Positions 28,238 through 38,414 of a stretch of DNA of 64,000 bases are shown here, piece after piece. Each line of letters begins with the position of its first letter. Position 1 is the first letter of the stretch. The DNA is from Klebsiella electrica. Lineage in GTDB: Bacteria > Pseudomonadota > Gammaproteobacteria > Enterobacterales > Enterobacteriaceae. Position numbers and translations under genes: made by a program. The stretch is from the NCBI RefSeq assembly GCF_006711645.1, contig NZ_CP041247.1:1860001-1924000 (forward strand), written 5' to 3'. The notes below the pieces were generated by a model that made no database searches, had not been told where the DNA came from, and was given only the letters and a program-made list of their open reading frames with translations.

Positions 28238-28940
28238 GGCTTACCGTTGCTCCATAATCATTAACCAGACCGATCTCTATTCCCTTAGCACTCCGGTCAG
28301 TCACCTTTCCGGCATTAAGCGCAATGTCTACTGCAGCAAAAGGCTCAATCATCGGTGGTTTATACTTTGCGTTAACACCGTTGACGCTAACCTTGCTTAA
28401 TGAGATGTAATAGGGGGACGTATTAGTAACCCGGATGCTATTTGCTGATATGTTGCTGACCGTCAGATAGTTGAAAATCATTTTCGGGTTGGTTTTTAAA
28501 CCCGCTGGTCGATAAAACACTTTCATTCTGTTTTTCAACATCAAAACGATTTTGTTGCCTTTATCACCGCCGATGTTTGCCGGAGGAACCTGCAGGAAAT
28601 TGAAATAGAAAACAGACTCCCGGTCCTGCGGCAGCGGTTTATCTGGCGTAAAGAAAACGCGTAATACTTGCCCCTCTTTTGCCGCGATGCGAAACGTTGG
28701 CGGTGTGACAATAAAGGGAGCCTTTCCTGTTTCAGGCGTGGAGGAGGGATCTCCGCTGTCGAACCAGGCCTGAATCACATAAGGAAAATCATCATCATTT
28801 CTAAGTCTTAGATCAACGGACTTGGCGTCAGAGGGATAAATTACCCGCGAGCCGGTCATGACCACACTGGCAAATGCTGACTGACAAAAATAGAGGGATA
28901 ATATAAATAAGAAAATGCTACGCCATTGTAAGCGAGACAT
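28215..28940 (-). CDS. First periplasmic fimbrial chaperone
   Basis: The product is a PapD-type chaperone of 241 residues. The start at 28940 (MSRLQWRS) follows AGGTGG and gives a clean signal peptide ending at QSAFA; an upstream ATG at 28973 would add 11 residues. The two immunoglobulin-like domains include VFYFNFLQVPPANIGG and KNRMKVFYRPAGLK. It delivers pilin subunits to the usher. It lies between the pilin and usher genes, as StbB does. Confidence 0.88.
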   Translation of the reverse strand: MSRLQWRSIFLFILSLYFCQSAFASVVMTGSRVIYPSDAKSVDLRLRNDDDFPYVIQAWFDSGDPSSTPETGKAPFIVTPPTFRIAAKEGQVLRVFFTPDKPLPQDRESVFYFNFLQVPPANIGGDKGNKIVLMLKNRMKVFYRPAGLKTNPKMIFNYLTVSNISANSIRVTNTSPYYISLSKVSVNGVNAKYKPPMIEPFAAVDIALNAGKVTDRSAKGIEIGLVNDYGATVSHVYPIQK

Positions 28941-29060
28941 ATCAGCCACCTGTTGGAAATTATTTTCTGACAACCCGGAAAGAATAAATTAAGACCATCC
29001 CTGGTCTTAATTTATCTAAATATCGATTAAGAGATATTGAATCCCTGATTTAACGCCTGA

Positions 29061-29612
29061 TTAGTTGTAGCTAACGGCGTACTGCATGGAGGCCTGCACT
29101 GCGCCTGGGGTGGCGGCGCCGGCTTCGCTGACGTACTGCGCGGTGTAGGTTGCCGAAGCATTGGTTGCGCCGATCGGCAGAGTCAGATCGCCTGATGCGG
29201 TGAAGGGAGTGGTAAAGTCGATAGGCGCTGCAGCGGTATCCAGAATCTGGATGTCAGCATTCGTTGCCGCAGTCGTCCCGGTTGCCACGTTGCCCAGGTT
29301 ACCGCCAGCAGTGATGCTGTTACCCGCGAAGCGGCTGGAAATCGTCGTTGCTGCCGCAGGGTTAGCAGTACAACCGCTTACGCTGATATCGAAAGTGGTC
29401 GGTTTCGCAACGCTACCCGCAGTAGTAAGCTCAGAGCTATTAACGGCAGCCAGCAGAACGACCGGGCTAACTGTGTTGCCGTTAATTGCCACGGTACAGG
29501 TTTGAGAGGTGACTTCTCCGAGGAAAGTCACTGTATTAGGAGCAGCAGACACGTGTGCACTAATCAGGAGAGACATCGCAGTAACAGGGATCAACATCAA
29601 ACTTTTTTTCAT
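29061..29612 (-). CDS. Major fimbrial pilin
   Basis: The 183-residue pilin has a signal peptide ending in SAHVSA, a Cys pair (SQTCTV and VSGCTA) for the single disulfide, and the penultimate-Tyr end (QYAVSYN) used for donor strand exchange. It is rich in Ala and Thr. It is the first gene of the fimbrial row, with a ribosome site AAAGGATAT upstream. Type 1-like gamma-clade pilin fits best; the operon layout resembles stbA. Confidence 0.9.
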   Translation of the reverse strand: MKKSLMLIPVTAMSLLISAHVSAAPNTVTFLGEVTSQTCTVAINGNTVSPVVLLAAVNSSELTTAGSVAKPTTFDISVSGCTANPAAATTISSRFAGNSITAGGNLGNVATGTTAATNADIQILDTAAAPIDFTTPFTASGDLTLPIGATNASATYTAQYVSEAGAATPGAVQASMQYAVSYN

Positions 29613-29687
29613 TGCAAAATATCCTTTAGAAAAATAATCAACCTACATGTATTAGGTTGGTGAGTGTAATTTCTTCCTTTAAATTCA

Positions 29688-29765
29688 ATGTTGGAATTAA
29701 CGCTTCGTTTTATACGTATGCTAAGGGCTAACGCATAAAACAACAGTCGGTGTAAATTCCAACAT
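29688..29765. repeat. Nested palindrome upstream of the pilin gene
   Basis: ATGTTGGAATT (29688) and AATTCCAACAT (29755) are perfect 11-base inverted repeats. Inside them lie GTTTTAT and ATAAAAC in opposite orientation. The whole covers 78 bases and lies about 76 bases before the pilin start. It could be a double operator or the base of an mRNA structure. Confidence 0.6.
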
Positions 29766-30251
29766 CAGTGCAACTAAAATAAAACGCACAGCGCTTTCTA
29801 GCTTGCCGGAGTATCTTGGTGTTGAGGGCCGAAATTGTGTAGTGATTTAATCTGATGAAACATGAAGTGCACATTTGAAAATGTGAAAAAATCTTATCCT
29901 GGGCGTTCTGCAGCTGGCTTCACAAATGATAAGGTCATATCGCCCGGCATTCACCGGTTTTCGTTGGCTGTTGAAGTTACGGCAAAGATTAACGATGCAG
30001 CAGATGCTTAATAGTTCAGGGGGATGATATGGGAGAGGTCGGGTTTTTATTTTGTGCGGGAGGTGAATTTATTGTGCAGGGTAAAAGATGGTCGTTAGCC
30101 GATCGCGTATTAAACGGGCTTTAGCGGGGGATGACTCTTTTATTAGTGGCAAAATATATCGCCTGATGGACCGATGTCATTCGTTTATTGGGTCTTGAGC
30201 GGATGTTGAGGATTTATGGAATTTATGTATCGATTACCCGTAGGCCATAAG
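29766..30251. other. Gene-free stretch upstream of the fimbrial operon
   Basis: No gene with support is seen here. The stretch is AT-rich and separates the fimbrial operon from the chitobiase remnant. Promoters for the pilin may extend into it. Confidence 0.5.
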
Positions 30252-30275
30252 AAACCGGTGAGTATCCTCACCGGT
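30252..30275 (-). terminator. Hairpin after the chitobiase remnant
   Basis: AACCGGTGAGTATCCTCACCGGTT is a strong stem-loop just downstream of the minus-strand chitobiase remnant. It is probably the original terminator of that gene. Confidence 0.65.
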
Positions 30276-30285
30276 TATTAACCCG

Positions 30286-30564
30286 TTACATGACGGTATC
30301 GATACGGCTAAAGCGTTTACCATCGGCGCTGACGGTACGTACGTTCACTTTGCCCTGCACCTGTGGCCGCGCATTGTCATCATAACGTTGCCAGCTGTTG
30401 CCGCCATCGGTGGAGTACTCAATAACCATCCCTGGGAAACTGGTGTTCGCTTCCAGTTTGCCTTGGGTGATTTTCGCCCCCGGTACCGGAAGACGAAACG
30501 CTATGCTGGCTTTTTCCATCTTGGCCAGCTCCCGGTGGCCCAGGATATTCGCGAAGCGAGTCCA
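30286..30564 (-). pseudogene. C-terminal scrap of a chitobiase gene
   Basis: In the frame ending at 30286 the residues WTRFANILGHRELAK and FRLPVPGAKI match the C-terminal part of GH20 beta-N-acetylhexosaminidases (chitobiases), including the STDGGNSWQRY segment of the last domain. Only about 92 codons remain. The rest of the gene is missing and is replaced by the helicase fragment, so this is a deletion scar. It has no start of its own. Confidence 0.7.
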
Positions 30565-31820
30565 TCCACAACAGATTGTATCGCGACTGCCTTTTCATTC
30601 AGATACGCCCGGTAACAAGCGTTCATCTCGTCGCGATGCTTGAGTAAAACCGCTAAAAAATCGTGCTGCTGCTGTTGGTCATAGCTTTCCTGTCGCCAGC
30701 GACCAATCAGTTTCTCAAGCCGGGTAAGCTCATGCTGAACCTGTTCGTTCGAGCCGCTATGAAACCATAACCAGTCTAGATCCTGAGTTGCAGGGTCACT
30801 GCGCAGATCGTCAATGATATTCTCTACCGCTTTTATTGCAGTGGACGTGACCAGCATGCCGAAGTTCTGGTCCTTTCCATCAGCAATCGCCAGTGCTCTG
30901 GCAACCAGTTGTTGTGCGATGAGTGACTTGAATAGCGTGGTTTTACCCGTACCCGGCGCACCTTGTACGGCAATCAGGCGCTCATCCTGATTAATCGCCT
31001 GTATTGCCGCCATCTGCCCATGGCCCAGAGGATATTGCGTTTCAAACAAACCGCCAGTCACCACTTCGTGAATATGCGGGGCCTTCTCGTCACTATGGAT
31101 ATGGCTGAGATACTGCTCCAGCAACGGGAAGTCACCAACCGCGTTATCACAAAGCCAGGTGAAATCTTCCGCATCACGCTTGAGGTTGTAATCCTCATTA
31201 TGCAACGGAGCCACCAGGGCATTAAACGCAGTTTCCAACCCCTGATATTTACTGTTTGATTGCTGAGTGACCCATTTCAGAAGAGCCTTAAACGCCTCAA
31301 GGAACGTGTCATATTTACATCCAGTGAGCGCGCTGACGATACTCATCATATGACGGTTTTCACCGAGCTCATCCAGCTGAACACCAAACATTTCGCGAAA
31401 AGCGAAGGGGAATGCGCTAACAAGTTGTCCATCTTTGACGGGAACTAGCAAGGTGTTTTCGTTCTGTTCAAAAAATGATTTTGGGAGGGGGAAAGAGAAC
31501 AGCGGAAGGTATTTTACATTGGCTTTACCTCGCTCATTTTCGATACAGCGCAGTACCGGAAATAGCAGGTTAACAGGCTCAATATGGGTAATTTTACCCT
31601 TTTCGTCATATTTGACGAAACGCCCGCGCCAGTGGTTGCGCATTTCAGGCGTAACACGGAGTACTACTCCGCTCTGGTTTTCTTCACAGTTATTTATATC
31701 GAGCATGAGTTGTTGGTACTCATGCACCTTGCTGGCCGGTATTTTACTCTTTTCTGCGCCACTGAATTCCACATAATCATGCCACGCTGAAAGGATATCT
31801 TTAGACGAGTTTTGCATCAT
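30501..31820 (-). pseudogene. Truncated AAA/superfamily 1-type helicase
   Basis: The 439-codon frame encodes an N-terminal region without a clear motif, then a P-loop ATPase start (GAPGTGKTTLFKSLIAQQLV) and a segment typical of UvrD/DNA2-like helicases (LVTSTAIKAVENIIDDL). The protein stops soon after. The last 19 residues are out-of-frame chitobiase sequence beginning near 30564. Helicase motifs III-VI, which should follow over several hundred residues, are absent. It is a broken gene, perhaps from a defence or island maintenance locus. The original function cannot be told. Confidence 0.7.
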
Positions 31821-32078
31821 GCTAAAAGAGCCTTAACCTGAGTATCTCCCTGAATTTAATGGTTAGATAATAACACAGAGGCAGATATTTTAACCCTGTC
31901 AATGGGGGCTTCTTTGTATGTAGGTATAATATTAGTTACAGAGGCTAATGAGTTTTACTGTTTGACTGAGAGAAGTTGGTGTTCAAACAACTGAACGCAT
32001 CCTGATGGTGCTGCGAATGAAGGGCCTGCCAGGCGGGGATCCATCTTGAGCAAACGGGGGTAATACTGAAAAGCAAAA

Positions 32079-32101
32079 AGCCTGCTTTAAACGCAGGCTT
32101 C
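32079..32101 (-). terminator. Terminator of the second tRNA-Asn
   Basis: AAGCCTGCTTTAAACGCAGGCTT forms a hairpin just downstream of the minus-strand tRNA-Asn, followed on that strand by a T-run. Confidence 0.75.
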
Positions 32102-32108
32102 TTAAATT

Positions 32109-32184
32109 TGGCTCCTCTGACTGGACTCGAACCAGTGACATACGGATTAACAGTCCGCCGTTCTACCGACTGAACTACAGAGGA
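32109..32184 (-). tRNA. tRNA-Asn (GUU), second copy
   Basis: This 76-base tRNA is identical over its length to the one at 10332-10407. Its 3' end points to the helicase/fimbrial island, which therefore lies on the integration side. The order tRNA-Asn, mtfA, serU matches the E. coli chromosome. Confidence 0.97.
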
Positions 32185-32284
32185 ATCGTGTGAACGAGGC
32201 GCATACTACTGGCCTGGCATTTTTGTGTCAACACTAAAATTAACTCACTGATTCAAATGGCTAAATTTAAGTCAACTCGTTGTT

Positions 32285-33082
32285 TTAGTGCACAGTGTAC
32301 CCGTCGTCAGTATCCAGCAGGCCATTTTCACGTAATCTTTGTAAGGGGTCCTGACGATAGAAATGGCAAAAGCGCTGCCAGAGCGCCGGAAAGCGCGGGG
32401 CAAACAGCTCCGGTGCGCTAAAGAAATATTCCGATAATACGGCAAAACACTCGGCCGGGTCGGTCGCCGCATAGGCGTCAATACTGGCGGCGCTCTCCCC
32501 AACCAGATCGATCTCATCCTGAATGTTATTCATCGCTGCGTGGAGATCGTGCTCCCAGCCGGCGACTTCGCGTAACGGAATCAACGGCACGCCGCTGGCG
32601 CGATCGCCATTGCGGGTATCCAGCTTATGTGCGACTTCGTGCACGATAAGATTGAAACCCGATGCATCGAAAGAGTCCTGAATATCCAGCCAGTTCAGGA
32701 TGATGGGGCCTTGTTGCCAGCTCTGGCCGGATTGTACGACCCGTTGATTGTGGACCAGACCAATATCGTCTTCCCACTCATCATCCACCACAAATGGGGC
32801 AGGGTAGATGAGCACCTCGTGGAAGCCATCCAGCCACTCAATGCCAAGCGCGAGAACCGGCAAACAGAACAACATCGCAATGCGGGCGTTTTGCAGCGGG
32901 GTGAGTTCAAGCCCTTGCAGGGGGACCAGACGTTTTTGTTGCAGAAAGCGTGCCGCCATCTGCACCAGTTCCTGCTGTTCTTGTGCAGAAAGATTGGCTA
33001 AAACAGGAATGGCAAGCGCATGTTCCCAAGGCATTTCTGCGTTGCCGGACTCTTCATCTACTTTCCAGGGCCATTTAAACAT
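32285..33082 (-). CDS. mtfA: Mlc titration factor MtfA (zinc peptidase)
   Basis: MtfA binds and inactivates the repressor Mlc, raising ptsG expression, and has zinc-dependent aminopeptidase activity. The 265-residue product carries the HEVAH motif (HExxH) near residue 149. The start at 33082 (MFKWPWKV) gives the E. coli length; ATG 33085 directly before it is an alternative. The protein is cytosolic. It sits between tRNA-Asn and serU, as in E. coli. Confidence 0.95.
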   Translation of the reverse strand: MFKWPWKVDEESGNAEMPWEHALAIPVLANLSAQEQQELVQMAARFLQQKRLVPLQGLELTPLQNARIAMLFCLPVLALGIEWLDGFHEVLIYPAPFVVDDEWEDDIGLVHNQRVVQSGQSWQQGPIILNWLDIQDSFDASGFNLIVHEVAHKLDTRNGDRASGVPLIPLREVAGWEHDLHAAMNNIQDEIDLVGESAASIDAYAATDPAECFAVLSEYFFSAPELFAPRFPALWQRFCHFYRQDPLQRLRENGLLDTDDGYTVH

Positions 33083-33172
33083 CATATTGCTCGCAAAGTC
33101 GTCACTTGAACATAATTAAAGAGACAGGAACTATTAAAGTGCCAAAGAACCTGGCATTATAGCAACCTCAGC

Positions 33173-33262
33173 GGAGAGATGCCGGAGCGGCTGAACGGAC
33201 CGGTCTCGAAAACCGGAGTAGGGGCAACTCTACCGGGGGTTCAAATCCCCCTCTCTCCGCCA
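33173..33262 (+). tRNA. serU: tRNA-Ser (CGA)
   Basis: This is a 90-base class II tRNA with anticodon CGA in GGTCTCGAAAACC, a long variable arm (GGAGTAGGGGCAACTCTACC) and an encoded CCA. Neighbour mtfA and the anticodon match serU. serU is a known island insertion site in enterobacteria. Confidence 0.97.
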
Positions 33263-33480
33263 CTATTCAAACACTTACGTCAATTCCTTTCAACGACCCG
33301 CGTCACACACTTCTCTTGTGTTGGTATAACGGGGCGTCGAATGTCCATCAATCATCATCCTCTGATTTCTCATTGACGGGAAGATCTCGTCTCGATGATA
33401 TCTGAATACTCCCTGTAGGCAGAAGATTTCTGGCCTTATCAATATAAAAAGCTGAAGGCCTTAGTTCAGCGAGACAAACG

Positions 33481-33709
33481 GCAAAAGCCGCAATCATCAG
33501 TCGCAAACGACCAGGATAATGCGCTCATGGAGAACTTCTTCGAAACGTAGCAACCGGAGTGTTTTTATCTGTGCTCGCTCGGCAGTCTGAGTGAGCTAAA
33601 GCTGGTGATAGAGGGCTATGCCCATGACGACAACCATGAACGGATAAGCCTGAAATTAAAAGGCCTGAGCCCGGAATAATACCGGACTCAGGCCGAGGAA
33701 GCCGCTTAA
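33481..33709 (+). pseudogene. IS3-family transposase remnant (OrfB C-terminus)
   Basis: One frame reads DNALMENFFET, then NHERISLKLKGLSPE and YRTQAEEAA, the end of the IS3-family integrase-like OrfB. Two stop codons interrupt it (TAG near 33548, TAA near 33680). The bases after it (TGAACTGTCCTGTTTTAGAG) resemble an IS3-type terminal repeat. It lies about 220 bases downstream of serU and points to past mobile DNA there. Confidence 0.75.
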
Positions 33710-33769
33710 CATGAACTGTCCTGTTTTAGAGGATCAGCCCACCCGGCGGACGTTAAAGCATAAATCGCA

Positions 33770-34840
33770 TCAGAACTGATAGGTAATACCGACAGCAAAC
33801 TGATCGTCTTCAGCGGCGCCAGTGATGATGCTGTCTTTGCGATCGATCAGGTTAAATTTGTAAGCACTGTAGACATTCAGGTTTTTGTTGAAGTAGTACC
33901 AGGTGCCCAGTTCAATATAGTTCATAATCTCAGCATCTTTGCCGCTGTTTATACCGAGATCTTTGCCTTTCGCATAGACATAGCCGAGGGAAGGGCGCAG
34001 ACCAAAATCAAACTGGTACTGGACAACGGCCTCGATATTCTGCGTCTTGTTGGCGAAAATGCCATTTGCCATTGGCGTCATGTTATGCGATTCGGCATAC
34101 ATCACCGCCGTGTAAAGGTTATTGGCATCATATTTCGCGGCTAAACTCCAGACTTCGGCGGTTTCGCCTTTACGGTCTGCCGCCTGTTCGTCGGTACGAT
34201 CTGAATTGCTGTATGCGGCGGCGAAACCAAATCCATCGATACTGTAATCGACAGACGTGCTATAGCCGTCGCCGTTAGCTTTTAAACGATCGCGGTTATT
34301 ATTTTTACCCTGGTATTGCAGCCCGAAATTCAGGCCATCAACCAGACCGAAAAAGTCGCTGTTACGGTAGGTGGCGATACCGTTAGTACGACCGGTCATA
34401 AAGTTGTCGGTCGCCACCAGGCCATCGCCGCCCCATTCGACCAGCATGTCGGTATAACCCGCCGCGTCATAAACCAGACCATAGTTACGGCCATAATCAA
34501 ATGAGCCGTAGTTGGCGAATTTTAAACCGGCAAACGCCAGACGCGTTGCGCTACCCTGTTCGCCTTCTGGTTTATCCGCTTTGATGTTGTATTCAAAACG
34601 GCCATAGCCAGTCAGCTCGCTGTTAATCTGCGTTTCGCCTTTTACGCCGAAACGGGCGTAAGTGGTATCTCTGGAGTTATTGTCGCTGTTGTCGCGATCG
34701 GTGTTGGTTAAAATGTGTTCGCCGACCATTTTGCCGTAGAAATCGAGCTTGTTTCCGTTCTTGTTGTAGATTTCTGCCGCATTAGCGGCTCCGGCCACGA
34801 GTAATGCCGGAACCAGAAGTGCCAGTGTTTTTCTTTTCAT
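33770..34840 (-). CDS. General porin of the OmpC/OmpS/YedS group
   Basis: This 356-residue trimeric porin allows small hydrophilic solutes through the outer membrane. The start at 34840 ([21 protein letters not shown]) follows a GGGAATATATA ribosome site and gives a clean signal peptide. The mature start [16 protein letters not shown], the PEG-type loop L3 region ([16 protein letters not shown]) and the C-terminal Phe (GITYQF) are typical. Its location before drpB, yedJ and dcm matches yedS/ompS of E. coli and Salmonella. It appears intact, whereas E. coli K-12 yedS is broken. Confidence 0.88.
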   Translation of the reverse strand: MKRKTLALLVPALLVAGAANAAEIYNKNGNKLDFYGKMVGEHILTNTDRDNSDNNSRDTTYARFGVKGETQINSELTGYGRFEYNIKADKPEGEQGSATRLAFAGLKFANYGSFDYGRNYGLVYDAAGYTDMLVEWGGDGLVATDNFMTGRTNGIATYRNSDFFGLVDGLNFGLQYQGKNNNRDRLKANGDGYSTSVDYSIDGFGFAAAYSNSDRTDEQAADRKGETAEVWSLAAKYDANNLYTAVMYAESHNMTPMANGIFANKTQNIEAVVQYQFDFGLRPSLGYVYAKGKDLGINSGKDAEIMNYIELGTWYYFNKNLNVYSAYKFNLIDRKDSIITGAAEDDQFAVGITYQF

Positions 34841-35429
34841 TATATATTCCCTTTTAATCATCATTAATATGAATGGAGGTGAGTATTGCTGAAAGCAATT
34901 TCATACTATCGGTAAGGTTCAATTTTATTTAAAATAAAAATGTAAATAAATTATATCCAATATTACAAAATGTTTCAGTTTGCATTGATATATTAAAAAT
35001 CTATCGTTTTGGAATGATGCATTTTTGCTGTTTATTATTTTCAATAACAATGTGTTAGGTGTTTTAAGGGATGTATTTATGTTACTGATTAAATGCTTTT
35101 GAATTATGGGCGACATTTAAATGATTTGGCTGGGTTATTTTACTCTTATGGTCATGCTTGATGCCTGAGCAAACATTCATCTTCATGTGGATTTTAACGC
35201 GGGGAAATATATTTAAACTGTGGTTTTATTATTGTCTGCCGCGCGTTGACGGCAATAAATAATATATTTTGTGGCGCTGGCGCGTAAGCACCAGGATCTC
35301 GCGCCGGCTAAAAGCCGTCGTTGATGGGGGGAAGGTGCTGTTTCGTTATCTTTTTCACAGTATAATGTGACTTGCGTCACTTTTTTGCGAGGTGCCGCTG
35401 TTTCGTGGTCAGTTAAAGGAGAGGAGTTA
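34841..35429. other. AT-rich gap between the porin and the drpB-like gene
   Basis: No gene is supported here. It contains the porin leader and promoter region, strongly AT-rich from 34860 to 35260. In E. coli the sRNA RseX lies in the corresponding gap, but I cannot identify it by eye. Confidence 0.5.
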
Positions 35430-35711
35430 ATGGAGCAGAAAGCGAAACGAAGCCCGGGCGGGAAGCTGGCCCTGTGGGTCTTTTATGCCTTTTGTGGTTA
35501 CTTTCTGTGGGCAATGGCGCGCTACTGGTGGGTCGTTGGTAAAATTGAAAGTGTCCCCGGCGCGACAATTGACGGCGATCTGGGGTCGACGTCAGGGAAG
35601 TGGCTTGGCGCGCTGCTCGGGTTCCTGGTGCTGAGCCTTGTTGGCGCCATCCTCGGGGCGATAGCCTGGTACACCCGTCCCGACCCCAGGATTCATGAAC
35701 AACACGATTAA
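35430..35711 (+). CDS. drpB: Small inner-membrane protein, DrpB (YedR)-like
   Basis: The 93-residue product starts MEQKAKRSPGGK after an AAAGGAGAGGAG ribosome site. It has two predicted membrane helices (about residues 13-33 and 58-78), with a short loop between and a polar tail. The position directly upstream of yedJ and dcm matches yedR/drpB, a non-essential division protein recruited to the septum in E. coli. The assignment rests mainly on position and topology. The in-frame GTG/ATG codons upstream are probably unused. Confidence 0.55.
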   Translation: MEQKAKRSPGGKLALWVFYAFCGYFLWAMARYWWVVGKIESVPGATIDGDLGSTSGKWLGALLGFLVLSLVGAILGAIAWYTRPDPRIHEQHD

Positions 35712-35753
35712 AGTTGCTATGCTCAACGCTGACCTTATCTCAGAGGAACGCGT

Positions 35754-36449
35754 ATGGAGCAATTTGACTGGCAGCAACGCTTTGAAACCTGGCTTACGGG
35801 ACATCTCACCCAGGGCGACTCGGCTCACGACATTTCGCACTTCCGTCGCGTGTGGGGCACCGCGCAACGGCTGGCTGAAGACAGTCAGGTCGATCGTCTG
35901 GTCATTGTGACCGCCTGTTATTTCCATGACATTGTTAGCCTGCCGAAAAACCATCCCGAGCGCAGCCGCTCCTCGGTGATGGCGGCAGAAAAAACGCTGG
36001 CTATTCTCCAGTCGTCATTCCCTGATTTTCCGCGCGACCGCTATCCTGCCGTTTATCATGCGATTGAGGCGCACAGTTTCAGTGCCGGTATTACCCCGCA
36101 GAGCACGGAGGCGAAAATTGTCCAGGACGCCGATCGGCTGGAGGCGCTTGGTGCAATTGGTCTGGCCCGCGTCTTTGCGGTCTCCGGGTCGTTGAACAAC
36201 ATCTTGTTTGATGCGGACGATCCCTTTGCTGACCGGCGTAAGCTGGATGACAAGAAATATGCGCTGGACCATTTCCAGTGCAAGCTGTTGCGTTTGCCCG
36301 ACACGATGCAAACGGACAAAGGCAAAGAGATGGCGGTACACAATGCGCGCTTCCTCGTGCAATTTATGGCGAAGCTGAGCGCTGAACTTCGCGGCGACCC
36401 GCTGTCGGTGGATGAGGCGGTTTTAAGGCGCTTTGAGCCACTGGCCTGA
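35754..36449 (+). CDS. yedJ: HD-domain phosphohydrolase YedJ
   Basis: The 231-residue product carries the HD-domain metal ligands ([10 protein letters not shown] early and [20 protein letters not shown]), then HAIEAHSFS and [10 protein letters not shown]. It is a cytosolic metal-dependent phosphohydrolase of unknown substrate. It starts at ATG 35754 after CAGAGGAACGC. The location before dcm matches E. coli. Confidence 0.93.
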   Translation: MEQFDWQQRFETWLTGHLTQGDSAHDISHFRRVWGTAQRLAEDSQVDRLVIVTACYFHDIVSLPKNHPERSRSSVMAAEKTLAILQSSFPDFPRDRYPAVYHAIEAHSFSAGITPQSTEAKIVQDADRLEALGAIGLARVFAVSGSLNNILFDADDPFADRRKLDDKKYALDHFQCKLLRLPDTMQTDKGKEMAVHNARFLVQFMAKLSAELRGDPLSVDEAVLRRFEPLA

Positions 36450-36505
36450 AACTGCCCGCATGATTTGTGGTAATCTCTGCAAAATTGTCCGGGCTGGTTG
36501 AGGGT

Positions 36506-37939
36506 ATGCCGCAAAATTTATCGAAGGAAAAGAGCCTGTTGTCGCCTCCGGAACATGCCGGGGAAGAGGCACAGGCGCTATTACGCCAGCTGATGGCAAT
36601 ATACGATGTGAAAACGCTGGTGGGCATTTTGCTGACCGTTGGCGATCGTCACTGGAGTCCGGCAATATTAAAGCGCGTGGCGACGGTTGAGCGGGCGGCC
36701 AATCGTATTACGGCCAACGAGTATGCTCGTCTGGCAACGCTGCTGCCGCCACCGCCGGCCCATCATCCCCATTATGCTTTCCGCTTCGTCGATCTGTTTG
36801 CCGGAATCGGCGGGATTCGCAGCGGCTTTGAGGCGATTGGCGGGCAGTGCGTTTTCACCAGTGAATGGAATAAGCACGCGGTGCGAACCTACAAAGCCAA
36901 CTGGTACTGCGATCCGAATCAGCACCGTTTCAATGAAGACATCCGTGATGTTACCCTCAGCCATCGCCCGGAGGTGGGCGATGAACACGCGGCTCGGCAT
37001 ATTCGCGAGACGATCCCCGCGCACGATGTGCTGCTGGCGGGCTTTCCTTGTCAGCCTTTTTCGCTGGCCGGGGTATCGAAGAAAAATGCGCTGGGCCGGG
37101 CCCACGGTTTCGCCTGTGAAACCCAGGGCACGCTGTTCTTTGATGTGGTCAGAATTATTGCCGCCCGCAGGCCCGCCATCTTCGTACTGGAGAACGTCAA
37201 AAACCTCAAAAGCCATGATAAAGGACGGACATTCCGCATTATCATGCAGACGCTGGATGAACTGGGCTATGAGGTCTCCGACGCTGACCACAGCGGCGTC
37301 GACGATCCGAAAGTGATCGATGGCCGTCATTTCTTACCCCAACACCGCGAACGTATTGTGCTGGTGGGCTTTCGCCGCGATCTCCAGCTGCACGACGGTT
37401 TTACCCTGCGCGATATTTCAAAATTTTACCCGGCCGTGCGGCCGACCTTCGGCGATCTGCTGGAACCGACGGTGGAGGCTAAATTTATTCTGACGCCGGT
37501 GCTGTGGAAGTATCTCTATCACTATGCGCGCAAGCATCAGGCGCTGGGCAACGGGTTTGGTTACGGCCTGGTCGATCCGCACAATCCTCAGAGCGTGGCG
37601 CGCACGCTGTCCGCGCGCTATTACAAAGACGGCGCCGAGATTCTGGTCGATCGCGGCTGGGACCGCCCGTTGGGTGAACAACACTTCGACGATGCGCAAA
37701 ATCAGCTTCGTCGTCCGCGCCGGTTGACGCCGCGCGAATGTGCGCGGTTGATGGGGTTTGAAAGCCCGCAGGGCTATCGCTTCCGCATTCCGGTTTCCGA
37801 TACCCAGGCCTATCGCCAGTTCGGTAATTCGGTGGTGGTGCCGGTGTTTGCGGCGGTCGCGAAATTACTTGCGCCGCGAATCGCGCAGGCCGTGGCGCGG
37901 CGTGAATCCGAGGAGCAAGACGGTGGACGTCCACGATAA
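36506..37939 (+). CDS. dcm: DNA cytosine methyltransferase Dcm
   Basis: Dcm methylates the inner cytosine of CCWGG. The 477-residue product has motif I ([18 protein letters not shown]), the catalytic Pro-Cys of motif IV ([12 protein letters not shown]), the ENV motif ([11 protein letters not shown]), motif VIII ([11 protein letters not shown]) and motifs IX-X ([27 protein letters not shown]). The N-terminus (MPQNLSKEK) is poorly conserved; I chose ATG 36506 after GAGGGT, while 36467 is also open. The end overlaps vsr by 17 bases, the conserved layout. Confidence 0.96.
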   Translation: MPQNLSKEKSLLSPPEHAGEEAQALLRQLMAIYDVKTLVGILLTVGDRHWSPAILKRVATVERAANRITANEYARLATLLPPPPAHHPHYAFRFVDLFAGIGGIRSGFEAIGGQCVFTSEWNKHAVRTYKANWYCDPNQHRFNEDIRDVTLSHRPEVGDEHAARHIRETIPAHDVLLAGFPCQPFSLAGVSKKNALGRAHGFACETQGTLFFDVVRIIAARRPAIFVLENVKNLKSHDKGRTFRIIMQTLDELGYEVSDADHSGVDDPKVIDGRHFLPQHRERIVLVGFRRDLQLHDGFTLRDISKFYPAVRPTFGDLLEPTVEAKFILTPVLWKYLYHYARKHQALGNGFGYGLVDPHNPQSVARTLSARYYKDGAEILVDRGWDRPLGEQHFDDAQNQLRRPRRLTPRECARLMGFESPQGYRFRIPVSDTQAYRQFGNSVVVPVFAAVAKLLAPRIAQAVARRESEEQDGGRPR

Positions 37940-38414
37940 AGCCACGCGCAGTAAAAACATGCGGGCGATTGGCCAGCGCGATACGGCGATCGAAAAACGG
38001 CTGGCCGCGCTGCTCACTCAGGCCGGGTTTACGTTTACTGTTCAGGATGCGACGCTGCCGGGGCGCCCGGATTTTGTCGTGGCAGAGTACCGCTGCGTTA
38101 TCTTTACTCACGGCTGTTTCTGGCATCACCATCGCTGCTATCTGTTTAAAGTACCCGCGACGCGTACCGAATTCTGGCTGGCTAAAATCGGCAACAACGT
38201 CGCGCGCGATAGGCGCGATATCATGCGCTTACAAGAGCAGGGATGGCGGGTGCTGATCGTCTGGGAGTGCGCGCTGCGCGGGCGACTGAAACTCAGCGAT
38301 GAGGCGCTGACTGAGCGCCTGGAAGAGTGGATCTGCGGCGGCGGTGACCGCGCGCAGATCGACACGCAGGGCATTGGTGAATCAGAGCTTACTTCTCCAC
38401 CTCACAAGGCGTAA
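37923..38414 (+). CDS. vsr: Very short patch repair endonuclease Vsr
   Basis: Vsr nicks beside T:G mismatches that arise when Dcm-methylated cytosine deaminates. The 163-residue product starts at GTG 37923 ([16 protein letters not shown]) inside dcm, and carries the zinc and catalytic residues ([34 protein letters not shown]). The overlap keeps repair and methylation coupled. Its 3' end overlaps the convergent yedA by 26 bases. Confidence 0.95.
   Translation: MDVHDKATRSKNMRAIGQRDTAIEKRLAALLTQAGFTFTVQDATLPGRPDFVVAEYRCVIFTHGCFWHHHRCYLFKVPATRTEFWLAKIGNNVARDRRDIMRLQEQGWRVLIVWECALRGRLKLSDEALTERLEEWICGGGDRAQIDTQGIGESELTSPPHKA

Noticed and set aside
29688..29765. Invertible phase-variation switch for the fimbriae
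   Set aside because: The repeats are only 78 bases end to end and no site-specific recombinase gene is encoded in the window.
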